NCBI GenBank assembly: GCA_963921795.1 | Contig: OY997653.1 | Span: forward strand, 5,263,104 to 5,327,103 | Direction: 5' to 3' | Length of the DNA stretch: 64,000 nucleotides | Source: Nannobrachium achirus | Taxonomy: Eukaryota > Chordata > Actinopteri > Myctophiformes > Myctophidae | Shown here: piece after piece, positions 1 through 13,599 of the stretch | Layout: every line of letters starts with the position of its first letter | Numbering within the stretch: the stretch's first letter is position 1 | The notes under the pieces: model-generated | What the model was told of the DNA's origin: nothing | The model's input: the letters and a program-made list of their open reading frames with translations, nothing else | Databases searched by the model: none | Translations under genes and position numbers: made by a program

Positions 1-1213
1 CATCACACTGACATCACAGAGGATACGGAAAGACGGTCACGAGGATACGGAAGGAAGGAAGGAAGGAAGGAAGGACACTCAAGCGACACGGTTCTTCAGA
101 GTATATGCGACCTTCGGTCGCAATAGGCGATCTAAGGATAGCATTTTTAATTCCCTTTATAGAGTTTAAAACGACCAGTTCTACCGGAGCTAGCATTAGC
201 CATTAGCCAAACTGTGGACAGTGGAGAGAGGAGGAAGGAAGCGTGTTGCCATACTTATGCGAGAGAAACAAGCAAACTGGTATATCATAAAAAGTGCGCT
301 CCCCTCCTCCTTTACTGTATGGTGAATTCACCCTTTGTTAGCCTTCTGGTTGGTCCCTGACTGACCAACCAGCAGGCTCTATCTGCCTTGTCCCGCCCTG
401 GTTCCGCCTTTTTTATGTTGAATTTGCTGAAACATAATTTTTTGGAGAAATAAAAGCATTTAAAAACATGCTGAGTCACTATACTGCCACTGAGCAGCTC
501 CATTTTACTGAAACCAAGTTTGAAATTAGAATTGAACACAGAATAACAATACAAAGCAACCGAATTAAAATGGTAGTGGATGGAGTGTCCCACCGAGTGT
601 CCCACCAAGACACAGCAACCAATGGGTGTGAAGAGGGGCGGGACAACCGGTGGGACTTGACAAAGGGTGAATTGACAACGTACCGGTAGTTTGTTTGTGT
701 CAGCCGAGCCTTGTTAGGCCTGTCAATGTCAGGCCTGTCAATGCTCCTGGATTGTGTGTAAAAATATAATAATAATAATAATAATAACTAATTAGCTGCC
801 CCCGCCCAAGTTTCCTGAGTTGGCGGCCATTTTTCTTTTTCAAAAAACATTTTTTGTTTTCAAAATGTTTTTTTTTTTTTTTTTCAAAAACTCTATCGGT
901 CGGACACTAGTCACAGGATGTCAAATAGTAGAAATAATACAGGCAAATAGCCTGTAATTAGCTCAGCTGTAATAACTGTCTGCTTAACTCCAAATGTCTC
1001 TGACTTACTAATTATTTTGTTAATACAGAAGTTATATGAAGAATGATACTAAAATATAACCACATAAATACCCTGTGTTTAAACATTTAGCCAGCGCACA
1101 TATTAGGAGGGTAGTATGAGGGTAGTATGGTAGTATGGTCAACAGGAAAAATTACGGGTGATTTTAATGACTTAATCGTTACAATGGAGTTTGAATTTAC
1201 AATGGGTGTGTAT
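1..1213. other. Intergenic; no gene seen
   Basis: Holds a GGAA run (45-75), a GCGACCTTCGGTCGC palindrome (107-121) that recurs at 47757 and, diverged, near 8497 and 19868, an inverted pair CACCCTTTG/CAAAGGGTG near 332 and 661, and a short (ATA)n. No coding signal. Confidence 0.6.
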
Positions 1214-2655
1214 TAGGGATGCGAAGATATACCGGTACGGATCGTAATCGCGATACAAACGTCCGCGACACGAGTGAATCGGTTCATTCATAGACGGCCG
1301 AAATCGTGATGGATCGTACCGTGAGTGGATCGGTAAATTCCGCGGTTGTATCGGTTCTTCCATAATAGTATTTCATTCTATCCTGTGTTTCCGAGGCGCC
1401 ATGAATGCACCATCATCAGCCGTTCAGCCCCCTCCCCAAAAGCCAGTCTTTAACGCGAGCTGCGACTCGGACAGACGGACAACATCTGCACTCTGCATGC
1501 ACTGCCATGCAGGCAACCAGGGAGACAGACAGTGCAGCGAAATGCGAGTGAATCAACACAGACGAACTAGCAGCCCCACGGGTTAAAAAGATGCAAGATT
1601 AGTAGTACAGTACTTAGCTTTATAACATCCAAGTCAGCTGCGCTGATTGTTGTCACAGAGTAGCACAGGCTGATCGAGTGATATGTAATCAACAGCCGTT
1701 TCTTAGCGAATCTCCGACAGACAATTGATTGAGAACATCTTCTGCGCTATATTAACTGCACACACACAACAACAATGTTGCTGGGTGTTGTAGGACTACT
1801 GCTTGCGTTTAAAACAAAGTATTTGTCATGTTCTACAACTTTCCTGCAATGATGCAAGCAACGCTCTCACTTTCACTGCTGCTAGTTCTGCTCTGGGAAA
1901 GAAGCCTAATTTATACATCGCAGTACAAGGGTGTCGCACCTAAAATAGCAGACCTACAAGCTCACAATGCGTCGTGGATGTGACGCGCTGTGAGCTTGTA
2001 GGTCTGTTTTAAAACATTTTGGCTATAAAAATTGCATAATCCTGGATTAAATATAATATAATATAATATAATATAATATAATATAATATAATATAATATA
2101 ATATAATAATACAAACCAGGGAGGGACTTTATTGTTTTTCAGGTCAAGGACCCCTTAGCTCAGACAGAGATCAAGCAGGGACCCTCGCTGTAGGCTAGGC
2201 ATTATAGCCTACTGTATCACACAAATATTTGGCAGGCCCCCTGCAATAACCCTGGATTGGGGTCCCTGACCCCCAGTTAAAGACATATAGGCCTACTAAT
2301 AATGACATAGGCCTTCTATATGATTAGTTATCAAACAATTCTACAATAGCCAGCAGCATTGTGTTCTCCCAGAATACTATATGTTGGGTTGTTAGACAGA
2401 GCCTAGTACTACAGTGAAACAATAAATTGCCTTGAATTTAAATTTCATAAATTTTTAGTCGCTATGTTTTGTAAATTTTGGGATGTGGGCTTGAATCGTG
2501 GTGAATCATGAATCGTATCGCATCGTATCAGGAACAGGGGTAAATCGTGATGTATTGTATCGGCAGGATTTCAATGTATCGCAATTATATTGTATCGCTG
2601 GCAGTGTATCGAGGTGCGTATCGTATCGCCTCAGTGGTCGAGATTCGCATCCCTA
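1214..2655. mobile_element. hAT-type non-autonomous element, 1442 bp
   Basis: Termini TAGGGATGCGAA and its complement; 8-bp flanks GTGTGTAT and GTGTGTAG (7/8). It is rich in TATCG/CGATA words near both ends, holds an (ATAAT)n array, a GTC-hairpin copy at 1942-2010 and a degraded CAGGGG-type hAT fragment near 2118-2280. No transposase frame was recognised. Confidence 0.75.
2050..2110. repeat. (ATAAT)n microsatellite
   Basis: About twelve copies of a 5-bp unit inside the 1.4-kb hAT. Confidence 0.95.
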
Positions 2656-3630
2656 GTGTGTAGGCCTTGGACAGATAACATTTACATCAAATATCTAAAT
2701 GCTGAATGAAGCAAATTTAAATCTGTCCAGGGTGTTCATAAAAGCCTGATAAGACGATAAAATGATAACAAAAATAATACGTGAAATACCCCTAAGTTGC
2801 TTGATTCAGTATTTTGATATTTAATATTGTAACTTCAAACTCACGTTTGACCATGTTCATACCTGCCCTTGGTTCTGGTGACTCATAGTGCCCTCCTAAT
2901 AAGTGAATTAATTTTTTCATTTAACTTTAACACACACCTCAAAGGTTGGTGGCAGGTGCGAAGGACAAAAAATGCATATATTCAAAAAGGGGATCTCTGA
3001 TAATGTCAAGAACTTGTAAAAAATGTTGCTCTTTATTTTGACTGTTCGGTCGTTAAACCCTCAGATCTTCATTGTCCGTCCTGATGAAGGTCTAATGATG
3101 ACCGATTTAACGAACTAGCAAAAAACAACTGGCAAGTTCCTGCTCACGTATTAGTAGTGCAGTATGAGTCACCAGAAGCAAGGATGGGTGTTTTTGATTA
3201 ATCTGACATGGTTAACATGGAGTTTTGCAGTTACTTTTTTAATTTTTTATTTCTGCCTGGCAACCGCAACGATGCGTAACACCAATGAGATCCTTTGATT
3301 CATTCTAATCTGAATTATAAATCAAAGAGACATTTTACCTTCACCTGCAGAGGAGATGGTCAGAGGAAAGACTGCCAAGCTGATAATCCAGAATTATCTT
3401 ATTAATTAAAGGTTTGAAGTGCTGAGCCCACAGAGAACGTGCTAATGCAGCACAACCATTTGATGTGAATGCACACGATCAGCGATAGCAGTGAGTTAAA
3501 TACCGCCCATACTGTAGGTGTGCCACTGTGCCAGGACATATTTTAAATGCTCTGAGGTAATGAAAGGTTGTGTAGAAAATGACATCAATGATCAGCATCT
3601 TGCTTTTACAACTTTTGTTGTAGTTCCACC

Positions 3631-3632
<2 letters not shown>
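2656..3632. other. Intergenic; degraded repeats
   Basis: Near 2690-2790 it resembles 57590-57900 (both carry ATCTAAA...TGAA and CAAAAGCCTGA-type words). No gene seen. Confidence 0.4.
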
Positions 3633-3716
<84 letters not shown>

Positions 3717-3718
3717 CG
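3633..3718. repeat. (TG)n(CG)n microsatellite
   Basis: About 38 TG units followed by five CG units. Confidence 0.97.
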
Positions 3719-3769
3719 TGAAACGTTGAAATAGCGAGAATTGCCCCCGACCCTCATCCTGTCTGTCCA

Positions 3770-4050
3770 TGGGGTTACGAGCCTTCAGCGGCTCTGCCCC
3801 TCGCCTCTGGAACTCCCTCCCCCTGACATCACAAACATTGACTCAATCTCCATAGTTAAAACCATCCTCAAAACTCACCTTTTTAGGCGGGCATATGCCT
3901 GACCTCATTGTTGTATTGTTGCTCTGCTGCAAACAGACTCATTTTCTGCTCTTGATTTTAACTGTGATTTTGTATAAATAGTTTTTAAGTGTTGTATGGC
4001 GACCTTGAGTGCCTTGAAAGGCGCCTTATGAATAAAATGTACATTATTAT
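3770..4050 (+). mobile_element. LINE 3' end (L2-like), truncated
   Basis: Starts within a coding-like stretch (FSGSAPRLWNSLP-type reading) and runs to GAGTGCCTTGAAAGGCGCC and AATAAAATG, the usual 3' tail of fish L2-like LINEs. A second decayed copy is at 43530-43680. Confidence 0.6.
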
Positions 4051-4163
4051 GGTCTGCTGCCAGCCATGCTTTCATAGGAGCTAGACCGGATCCTGAGTCT
4101 ACAGGCCCTGGGCCTCTCACACGCACGCACACAATGGAAATTGTTTCTCCTGGCGTCCAATCC

Positions 4164-4298
<135 letters not shown>

Positions 4299-4611
4299 TT
4301 AAAAAAAGGGTTGTAAAGTATATAGCCTACTTCATTATGTAGATACCAGTAAGACTCCCTAATCGTGAGATAAACGACTGTCACGTCGTATATATAAACT
4401 TTAGAAGGCAATGGTAGCCAATCAGGAGGGAATATGGGAAATGGGACAGATTCATGTTGATGACATGACTGTAGAGATACTGTGTACCGCTTTGCGTGAT
4501 TTTAGGCCAAAATCTGTAGGAACAGTGTCCAAAAATGTGTTTTGCAAAAAATCTTGCTCATGGTGGCGCTAGAAAAGGGCCATGTGAGAAATGAGGGGTG
4601 GATGTTTTGGT

Positions 4612-5500
4612 TTAGGTAGGTAGGTAGGTAGGTACTTTATTGATCCCCGAGGGGAAATTCAAGCGTTACAGCAGCTCATAAAAACGTCAATGAAAAACAC
4701 ATGATGATAATAAATATCTAAAATAAATGCATCTAAGCAAGTTAAAATGTTAACTGACAAACCAAACCAAAACATTACTAATAGAGATCTGAAATAACTT
4801 GTATCCCACATCCCCCATCCTAACTGGCTTGGTCAAGCCAACCAGATGAGGAGTTGTAGAGTCTTATAGCTGTGGGCAGAAAAGATCTCCTATAGCGTTC
4901 GTTTTTGCAAGTTGGATGTCTGTTGCTAAAGGAGCTTTTCTGCCCTTTCACAGTGTCATGTAGGGGGTGAGAGGGGTTGTCCATGATGGCCAGGAGTTTA
5001 GTCCTGATCCTGTTATTGGCTACCTCCTCCACAGTATCCAAGGTGGTACCGAGGACAGAACCCGCTTTCTTGATAAGCCTATTCAGCCTCTTCCTGTCGC
5101 CCTCCTTGATACTGCCCCCCCAACATACCACCGCATAGAGCACTGCGCTGGCCACCACTGATTGATAGAACATGTTCAGCAGAGTCCTACACACACCAAA
5201 AGAGCTGAGCCTCCTCAGAAAGTAAAGCCGGCTCTGGCCCTTCTTGTACAGGACATCCGTGTTCCCAGTCCAGTCCAGTTTATTGTCCATTTCCACACCC
5301 AAGTACTTGTAGCTCTGAACCACCTCCACATCCTCTCCATCGATGGAAACAGGAGACAAGGGGGGAGCCCCCTTCTTCCTAAAATCAACCAGCATCTCCT
5401 TCGTTTTGGTGATGTTGAGTAGCAGGTGGTTCTGTTTGCACCACAGAACAAAGCTTTTGAACAAATGCGTTTGGCAGCCAAGGAGTGTGTGTGCAAAGTT
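4612..5500 (-). mobile_element. LINE 3' half: reverse transcriptase C-terminus and tail
   Basis: Minus-strand frame 4820-5518 reads NHLLLNITKTKEMLVDFRKK, then SYKYLGVEMDNKLDW, YFLRRLSSFGVCRTLL, and ends near RYRRSFLPTAIRLYN, the thumb and C-terminal region of an L2/CR1-like non-LTR reverse transcriptase. The tail reads GAATTTCCCCTCGGGGATC then AATAAAGT and (TACC)n. It is 5'-truncated, so not mobile. Confidence 0.8.
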
Positions 5501-5739
5501 TGGCATGGATAGGGGCAACGGTGGCGGAGCTATGAGTAGGGCAAAAGTATGACGTGACGTGTGAAGGACAGACTGACAGACTGACTGACTGACAGAATAG
5601 TAACTGGGACCTGACGGTCACAAGTCCATCCTAAAAGTTACAAGGGTATTGTTATACAGATTCTTGTCTCCACCAGGCCGAAGTCATAGGGAGACTATGT
5701 TTTCGAAACACGATTGGTCTGTTTTCAATAAAATGCCTG

Positions 5740-6830
5740 AAATCATGAACGCAGTGTGCGATTTTTGTGAAATTGTGCATGCACATTCCCAATAGGCTGA
5801 GGAATAAATGCTACTTAAAAAAATCAAATCAGGCCGATTCGTGTTTTATAACGTATAACTCCACTGATCAGTGTACAGCTTTGTATGGGCCTAGAAAAAA
5901 CCTTTGCCCTGCATTTTTCATATCTGCCTTTTATAGCACCACCCAGGGGCGGAGCATCCGGTTAAGCTGAGTAAGCGGCCGCTTACCGGCCCGCGGACCG
6001 CGGGGGCCCGGCCGTCAGCTATGGTCAGATAACATGGATCTTATCATCTTTAGTTTATTAGGATGTGGACGCACTTTGCGTGCTCCGCCTCTAGGTGGGG
6101 CAGGCGTGCCCATTTAAAACTTTATTATCTTCATGGTGCACGGCTGCACGCTATGTCATCATCCATCAATCGGCGGCGGCGGCAGCCGATCATTGTGGCT
6201 TGCATACAGGCCCGGATCTGACTTTTTCCGCCAGTGGCACCACCAGAAGGCAGACTTATGTAAAACAATCCAAAAATCATGCAAATCAGTTCACAGTATC
6301 TCTAGTCATGTGATCAAGACGGATCTGTCCGATATTTCATATTCCATCCTAATTGGCTAACATTGGCTCCCAAAGTTTGCAGGAATGGTCCATTTTGAAC
6401 AAAATTACTTAAATCATGAATGCAGCTTGTGATTAAAGATGAATTCTGCACGCAAATTCCCACTAGGTCAAGGAACAAATGCCACTCTTTTCAAACTGGC
6501 CTGTTATAGCGCCACCAGCAGGTCGACTTTTGCCAAACACATTTTTGGAACAAAATGTCTCAAATCATGCATGCAGCGTAACATTGCCGTTAAAGGCCAA
6601 AGAAGACATGGCACCCTTTTCACATTCAGCGCCACCAGGAGACCACAATAACATACCTGACCTGGTGGAGACCTGTGCTCGGAAGAGCATTGCTTCTAGT
6701 TGGCTTTGCAGAGGACACAGGTTACTTGAGGTCGAGAGTGAAATCAAGTTCTGTAGGTTTGTGTTTGGCACCGTAGCATCAATGTGTCAATGATAAGGTC
6801 TCTGAACATTGGTGTGATTCCATGCGTAGG
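5740..6830. repeat. Dispersed GCGCCACC-type repeat, tandem degraded copies
   Basis: Successive units share CACATTCCCAATAGGC, GGCCTGTTATAGCGCCACCA and AAACACATTTTTGGA. Related copies lie at 8180-8470, 32800-33000 and 42640-43350. Class unknown; no coding capacity seen. Confidence 0.6.
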
Positions 6831-8179
6831 TGTATTGTACGGAATGTCATCAGAACAATAGCAAAGAAAACACCAGAGTCAAACAGATACCGGATGAGTG
6901 ATCAGATAATGAGGGACACGGCAGCATTTGAAGGAATGCTGTTGTGTCAGGACAGTTCCATTCTACAAGGAACAGTAATTAAATATAAATCCATAAACAT
7001 TCCTGTATGAGAAGCAGAGGAATTAAAAGGAGTGGAGGTACGTTTGAGGGGGTTGTCTTCATTTTAGTTTTCATTTCAAGGACCCCCAGTTTAATGTACA
7101 GTGCATTGGGCCATGGACCTCGATAACTAAATAAGACGAAATGGACCCGTAAGAGTCCATTTGTCTCCCTTTCTATATCACTCCCAGAGTTAACAATCTT
7201 TTAGCTCGGGACCCCCTGGAAACCCCTGAAGGACCCTGGGCGTCCCCGGACCTCATATTGAGAACCACTGTTTTATTGGTGATGAGGTTTGAAGCTGAAT
7301 GCTTGTTGTTGTTGGCTGTCAAAAAAAGAAAAGAAAAAAGTCATGGGTGCACGCAAGTGTGAAGATGTATACCTTGAACTCAACTTGAAACTCATTCATC
7401 CATCCAGTGGATGGATGGGTAGGGCACCACGTGGTCACTCACCACCACGTGATACCTTCTCCACACCCATCTTTCTGTCTGCATCAAATAAAACAAAGGT
7501 AGGAGTAGGGAGCTGTCTAACCTCTAGTTTGTTAAGTAATGCATACATCTATTTTTTAGTTACACGGTAGTTGTTAATATATGTTACATGGATAGTTAAT
7601 AGTATACACATAGGCCTACAGACTGTTGGCTTTGCAGGGGACACAGGGTTATTGAGGACTAGAATGACATCAAGTTCAGTTAAGGTGAACAGACAAAGAA
7701 TTTTGAAAATTAAGTGTAGGAACATTAGTGTGATTGATAGCGTGCGTACAGTAGGTGTGTTGTAATGTAAGTTATGTCAAGGAAACGATAGAAGAGACAA
7801 GGCTGGGAGCCACAACAGACACATGATGATCAGATAATGACAGGGTTTAAAGGAACGCAGTGTCACATGCATCCTGGTGTGTCAGGCAGTTTCATTCTAC
7901 ATTCTTTTGCTTTCACCACAGGGTTCAGTGTTGTTGGGAAATCTCCATTCTGTGAATTGTTCATATTTATTCATTTAATTGTTTTTGTGGTACTTATTAA
8001 AGCAGCATTGTTCTAAACATATTTCAGTTATGTGTACTGTTGTAAACATGGTAACCCAATGGACGTCTACAACATGTTTGGGTCATGTGACCTGCACACA
8101 CGCACGCACGCACGCACGCACAAACAGACAAACTGTCGATTCACCTCGACAAGAAACAAACACCTTTTTTATGATTGAG
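6831..8179. other. Intergenic; degraded repeats
   Basis: Near 7080-7270 a hAT-like remnant ends TTGAGAACCACTG. An ACGC run is at 8098-8121. No gene seen. Confidence 0.4.
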
Positions 8180-8500
8180 GATTTAATAAACATTTATTAT
8201 TTACAAGGTCGCAATAATGCCAAACTTTGCACACACCCCTCATTTCTCACATAACCCTTTTCTAGCACCACCATGAGGCCGATTCTTTCAAAACACATTT
8301 TTGGACACTTCTCCTACAGATTTTGCCCTAAAATCACGCAAAGCGGTACACAGTATCTCTACAGTCATGTCATCAACATGCATCTGTCCCATTTCCCATA
8401 TTCCCTCCTGATTGGCTACCATTGCCTTCTAAAGTTAGTGAATGCGACGTGACGGTCGCTTATCTCCCGATTAGGGAGTCTTACTGGTATGTTATATTGT
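8180..8500. repeat. GCGCCACC-type repeat copy
   Basis: Shares CCACCATGAGGCCGATT and AAACACATTTTTGGACAC with the 42640-43350 copy and, inverted, with 4370-4600. Ends with GATTAGGGAGTCTTACTGG, also inverted at 4346, 30497 and 47049. Confidence 0.55.
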
Positions 8501-8539
8501 TGCGACCGAAGGTCACATTATACCCTGAAAAACCTCGTA

Positions 8540-8540
8540 G

Positions 8541-8587
<47 letters not shown>

Positions 8588-8629
8588 GGCTGGCTGGCTG
8601 GCTGGATGGCTGGCTGGCTGGCTGGCTGT
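8540..8629. repeat. (TGTC)n(TGGC)n microsatellite
   Basis: Compound tetranucleotide array. Confidence 0.95.
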
Positions 8630-8659
8630 ACAGGAAGTGATGTCAGTGAGTCACAGTGA

Positions 8660-10110
8660 TGTGGTACAGAATGACTCATATATGGGCATAAAAAGGATGT
8701 CACGTGACATCACTTCCTGTACCGACAGTCAGACAAGCTACGAGATTTCTCAGGGTATAAAAGTCCATATATGGTCATTCCCAGAAAAAGAAAAAAACTT
8801 TTATGTCCATACATAGAGATTTCTGATGTCATACATTCCAGTTCGAAAATGAGAATGTTAGGATACCATATATGGCCCATATATGGAGATCCACAGGCAT
8901 CAAACGAAGGCCCTAACTCACCAAGGCCCTGCTTGGCATTACTAATTAATAGTGATGCGCGGATAGGCTTCTGAAGTCATCCGAATCCATCCGCGCAAAT
9001 TCATTATCCGCCCATTATCCAACCGCATTAATTATATCATCCAATTTATAAATCCGCACCATCCTCATCCGCAACTTCAAAAGTATTATTATTATTATTA
9101 CCCTTATTATTAGGCTAATATTATTTTCTGGTAGGCTATTCCCTGTTAGTTTTCTTAGTTGTGCGATCACAGAAATGCATTGATCTAGCCTACGGAATGT
9201 CTCCGTTCGTCTTTTTTTCTTTCTTTCTTTTTTTTTTTGGAGTCGGTGCTGCGCGTTGATGCAGACAGACATGCAGGCAGACAGACAGACAGACAGAGTC
9301 AGACACACGAGAGAAAGAGAGAGCGAGGGAGAGAGCGAAAGAGAGGAACAAACACAACTTAGTGGGAAGTTTAACTTACCTACTGTACAGTAGGCTACTT
9401 TACAATATGGACTATGGGGGCTGAGAGAGATTCACTTTTTAGCGCAGCGCCAGCGCGACCAGAGGTGAGTTTAGTTGTATCGTGGACTGCACATTGCCTC
9501 ATGAAAAATGATGGTTACTTTACAAATTATACAAAATAACACACACTAACACAGACACAAGCATACCTAGATTTCGCTTTTTATTGATAGATATATTAGG
9601 CCATAATTTATTTCCTGCATTATTTCATCCGCGGATATCCGAAATTAATTAATAATGATATTTGATTGATCCAAATCCGACTGCACCGCGGATCACCGCG
9701 GTCCACCGCGGCTAAAACCGCTATCCGCGCATCTCTACTAATTAACATACTTTTTTTTATGCCCATCTCCATGTATGGGCATAACATATATTGTATGTAT
9801 ATGGATACATATTATTATTAATAAAGGATAAAATCAAATAAAAAGTCCATTTATGGTCATTCCCAGAAAAAGAAAAAACCTTTTATGCCCATACATGGAG
9901 ATTTCTGATGTCATAAATCCCAGGCCGAAAATGAGAAATGTTAGGGTACCCCCTTATGCCCATTATATGGAGATCCACAGGCATCAAACCAAGGCCCTAA
10001 CTCACCAAGGCCCTGCTTGGCATTACTTACGTATGTTTTATGCCCATTTATGGAGATTCGTATATTGTCAATATTAAGGACAATATTAAGGATATTATGT
10101 TATGAATATT
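8660..10110. repeat. ATATGGGCAT-type dispersed repeat, split by a hAT
   Basis: Two units (to 8949 and from 9738) share AAGGCCCTGCTTGGCATTAC, GAGATTTCTGATGTCATA and many CCATATATGG palindromes. Other copies: 15960-16300, 47160-47680, 48905-49085, 49966-50480. Not a recognised class. Confidence 0.65.
8950..9737. mobile_element. hAT-type non-autonomous element, 788 bp
   Basis: Termini TAGTGATGCGCGGATAGGC and TAGAGATGCGCGGATAGC (other end, complement) with perfect 8-bp duplication CTAATTAA (8942-8949, 9738-9745). Inserted into the ATATGGGCAT-type repeat. Confidence 0.88.
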
Positions 10111-10379
10111 AAGGACATATATGGGCGGCATGTTCCTCCCTCCGCGTCATCAGCGCCCACACCCTAGGTGGGTTGGCGATAGGGCCTTTCTTTGTGGAGT
10201 TTGCATGTTCTCCCCGTGTCTCCTAGGGTTGATACCCTCACAAAAACGTGAACAAACTCCCCCCAGAATGACAACAACTAGAATCGTCAGAGAAACGCTG
10301 TGGTTGGCCAGATGGCCAAGAATTGGCGCGACCTCGCGGGCGATGTCACCCTGAGGTCGCAAGTCACTCTGAGGTGTCT

Positions 10380-11997
10380 TACTAGTTATACTCGGAGGTG
10401 GAAAAAGGCTGTTTTGGTAATGTTGTTGACATGGGATTGGAAGGAGAGGGTGGGATCCAGGATGACACCGAGGTTGTGAACGTTGGTGGAGGGGAGTAGT
10501 GGAGCCATCAATATTGAGGGAGAAGTTTGTGGTGGAGCGGGTGAGGGCGTCGGGACCAATAAAGAGAATTTCAGATTTATTGCAGTTTGAGGAAGTTGTT
10601 TTGCATCCAGGATCAGTCAGGCAGGTGGTGAGAGTGGAGTGGGTGGTAGCAGTGATGGTTTTGTTGGCGAGGTACAGCTGAGTGTCGTCAGCGTAACAAT
10701 GGAAATGGAGGCCATGGCGGCAGAGGATTTTGTCCAAGGGGGAGAATGTGAATGATGAACAGGAGGGGGCCGAGCACTGAGCCCTTGGGGACACCATGGA
10801 TGACAGAGGATGTAATGGATTTGGAGTTATTTATGGAGATAAATTGCTGTCTGTCGGAAAGGTATGTGAACCATGAGAGGGCAGTACCGGTAATTCCAAG
10901 GGTGGACTGAAGGCGGGAGGGGAGTATGGGGTGGTGGATGGTGTCAAATGCAGCAATGAGGTCGAGGAGGATGAGGATGTTGAGTGAACTGGTGTCGGGG
11001 GAGAGCAGGAGGTCATTGGTGACTTCTCTGTGCTGTGTTTGGAGCAGAAACAAGATTGGAACTGTTCAAAGAGGTTATTAGATTCGAAGTATGTGGTGAT
11101 TTGGGTGGTGACGACACGTTCCAGGATTTTAGACAGAAAGGGGAGGTTAGAAATGCGACGGTAATTGTTTGGGGAATCGGGGTCAAGACCAGGTTTTTTA
11201 ATGATGGGTGTGACAGCGGCAAGTTTGAGGGGAGGGGGGACAGAACCAGAGGAGAGGGAAGCATTTACTGTTTTAGTGATGAGCGGGGTGAGAGTGGGGA
11301 TATAAGCCGCTTTCCAATCCGAGGGATTCACACTTTGAAGTGGGCATTTCAAGTTGCATTTATGTATCTGAGGTTCCGGATGGTATGGTGCGCTTCTGCT
11401 TTTCAATTGGGGGGGGGGGAGGGTGTCCATGTGGAAGGTGATGGCCAGGTGGTCAGATACGTTGGAGGAGGGGTCAATTCCGGATATGTGGCTGATGGTG
11501 GTGCCAGAGGTCTAAATCCAGAGTGTGGCCTTTATTGTGGATGGGGAAGTCGATGTGTTGTGTGATGTTGAAAAATGCCTGCATTTCCAGAAGTTTGGAT
11601 GCTGTTGTGCAGTTGGTGGAGTCCATGTGGATATTGAAGTCCCCGAGTAGTAGTGGAGATGGAGATATGGCGCAGAGTTGGGTGAGGAATTCGGATCAGA
11701 GAGAAACGTAGGGTTTAGTTTAGGGGGCCGGTAAATGACGGCAATGACCAGGGGTTTGGGACCTGATAGTTTAAAACAGAGGGATTCGAATGAGGAGGGG
11801 GCCTGGATGGGAATTAGAGTTGTTTTCATATCATAGTGGTGGATTACTGCAAGTCCAACGCCAGTTTTCCCAGCCAGGCGGGGCTTGTCAATGTATGAAA
11901 AACCGGGGGGTGTTGCATTACAGATAGTCCAGGGGTTTTTGCCAGGTTTCGGTGAGAAAAATGAAGTCCCAGTTATTGTCATACAGGACTGTCTCAC
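10380..11997 (-). mobile_element. Degenerate LINE (L2-like): endonuclease and RT fragments
   Basis: In minus order: endonuclease C-terminal pieces (AVIHHYDMKTTLIPIQ, about 11512-11997), then RT motifs NNYRRISNLPFLSKILE (near 11150), LDLIAAFDTIHHPIL (near 10960), HGVPKGSVLGPLLF (near 10790) and CYADDTQLYLANK (near 10690). Several frameshifts separate them, so it is dead. The 3' end abuts unrelated sequence near 10370. Confidence 0.8.
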
Positions 11998-12017
11998 AAA
12001 AGTAGTGAAAATAGCAG

Positions 12018-13599
12018 TTACTTTTTAATTTGATCTTTTGCTTTTATAGGTCTTGCAAATCCATAATGGAGTGCTCCCGGGGCCTCTGCTTCAATGCGGT
12101 TCTTCAGCTCTGTCATTTCTTTAACCCTCTCATCGTTTCCTGTCTCCTTGTATCTTTCGATCACGTAATCCAGATTGGGGTAGACGGAGAGCGTGTCTTT
12201 CTTCAAAGAGATCTCACCCAGTTTGATAATGCATTGGTACATTTCCTCAACCGATTTTTCTGTATTTTTCGATTCGTCTTCCCTGCCTTTTTTAAGTGCA
12301 GCCAGCAATTCAGTCGTTCCGCCTTTCTTTGAGTTGATTTTAAATAACTTCTGCAAGTCGTCCACTGTTTTGGTGACCGTCCTTGTCTTGGTAACATATC
12401 TGTAATTATCTCGGACATGACTGGATGCCTCGCATTGACAAATCGTGCATCTCCCGTTTATCATGATCTCACACCAGGAGGCATTGAAGGCCCATGTGCA
12501 TCCTGGGAAATGACAATTTTCCTCACAGACGGTACAGCGGGTGGCCTTGTAGTCCCACCAGTCATCATTTGTTTGTAGTTCTTTGTACACCTCATCATAT
12601 GTTGTTGTCATTTTTGCTTGGTCAGCATCCTGTTCCCATTTCTTAACATCTTCCTCCATTTTCCTCATGAGTTCTTCCTTTAAGATACTGATGTTGGTCC
12701 GCTGCTTCATCGCATTACCTTTTGCCTCCAACCGGATGCGTTTGGTCAAGACCTCTGCTGTCTGCTTCAAGTCTTGAGGCTCTACTTTAGTCAGGAAATC
12801 AAAAAGTTTCTTCATATTGCGCTCGGACGTTTCCCAAGCATGTTTCATAGCCAGTTCCTCTTCCTCTTCTTCCTCTTCTTCTTCCTCCCCTCCTATCTTG
12901 ACCGCAGCCTGGCAGTTGTTGAACAAGAAGTAGATTGGTTTATTTTTCCCGTCTCTAGCGATCCTGATTTTAGCGCCTTCAAGAGCTTGCAGAACATTTT
13001 TAGGAGACTGCCCACCAGAATGAGTGATCAGAGCAATGATGTTATTCTCTATGTCTTTACCAAAAAGAGACACAACTTGGTCAAAGATGTAGCTCTGTCT
13101 GTCAGTGAGACGATTTGTACCTTCTTTCACCACCAAGCCCACAGCATCGATTTCTTTGATTTCCTTTGAGAACAGACCTTCTAAGGTTTTTACAACTTTT
13201 GCATCGTGATCATTGCCTTTGGTGTCTCCAAACCCAGGTGTGTCAATGATGGTCAGAGAGTAGGGGAAGTTTCCATTATCAAGTCCAAATAACTCATACA
13301 CTATGATGGCTGTAGTTTGGCTTTCTGCTTGGCTTCTCTCCTTGTCTTCCTCTAGAATCATACACCACTCGTCTTCATATTTTGTGCCCTTTAAGTGGTT
13401 CAGCATGACATCAATCAAAGTGGACTTCCCTGCTCCTGTCTCTCCAACCAGAAGGATCGTTTTATTTGGCTTAAGTGGATCTTTTTCTCCATAGGTAACC
13501 TTCCTGAGTTTAGAATCCTCTTCACCCACACATTTCAGATATTTCTTTAAATGGAAACGTTTCTTTATTCTTGATAGTTGTCCCTGAGCATCACTAAAC
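12018..13599 (-). CDS. GIMAP-like GTPase exon 2 (main exon)
   Basis: Carries the whole GTPase domain and C-terminal region in one uninterrupted frame to a stop at 12018. Upstream in-frame sequence before the GTG at 13529 encodes FSDAQGQLSRIKKRFHLKKY, so the exon extends to the acceptor at 13600. Confidence 0.85.

Noticed and set aside
11035-11565. 176-codon plus-strand open frame
   Set aside because: Antisense shadow of the degenerate LINE reverse transcriptase.
13303-13529. Start of the GIMAP-like protein at the GTG near 13529
   Set aside because: In-frame family-like sequence continues upstream to a splice acceptor, and a phase-matched ATG exon lies 114 bp beyond.
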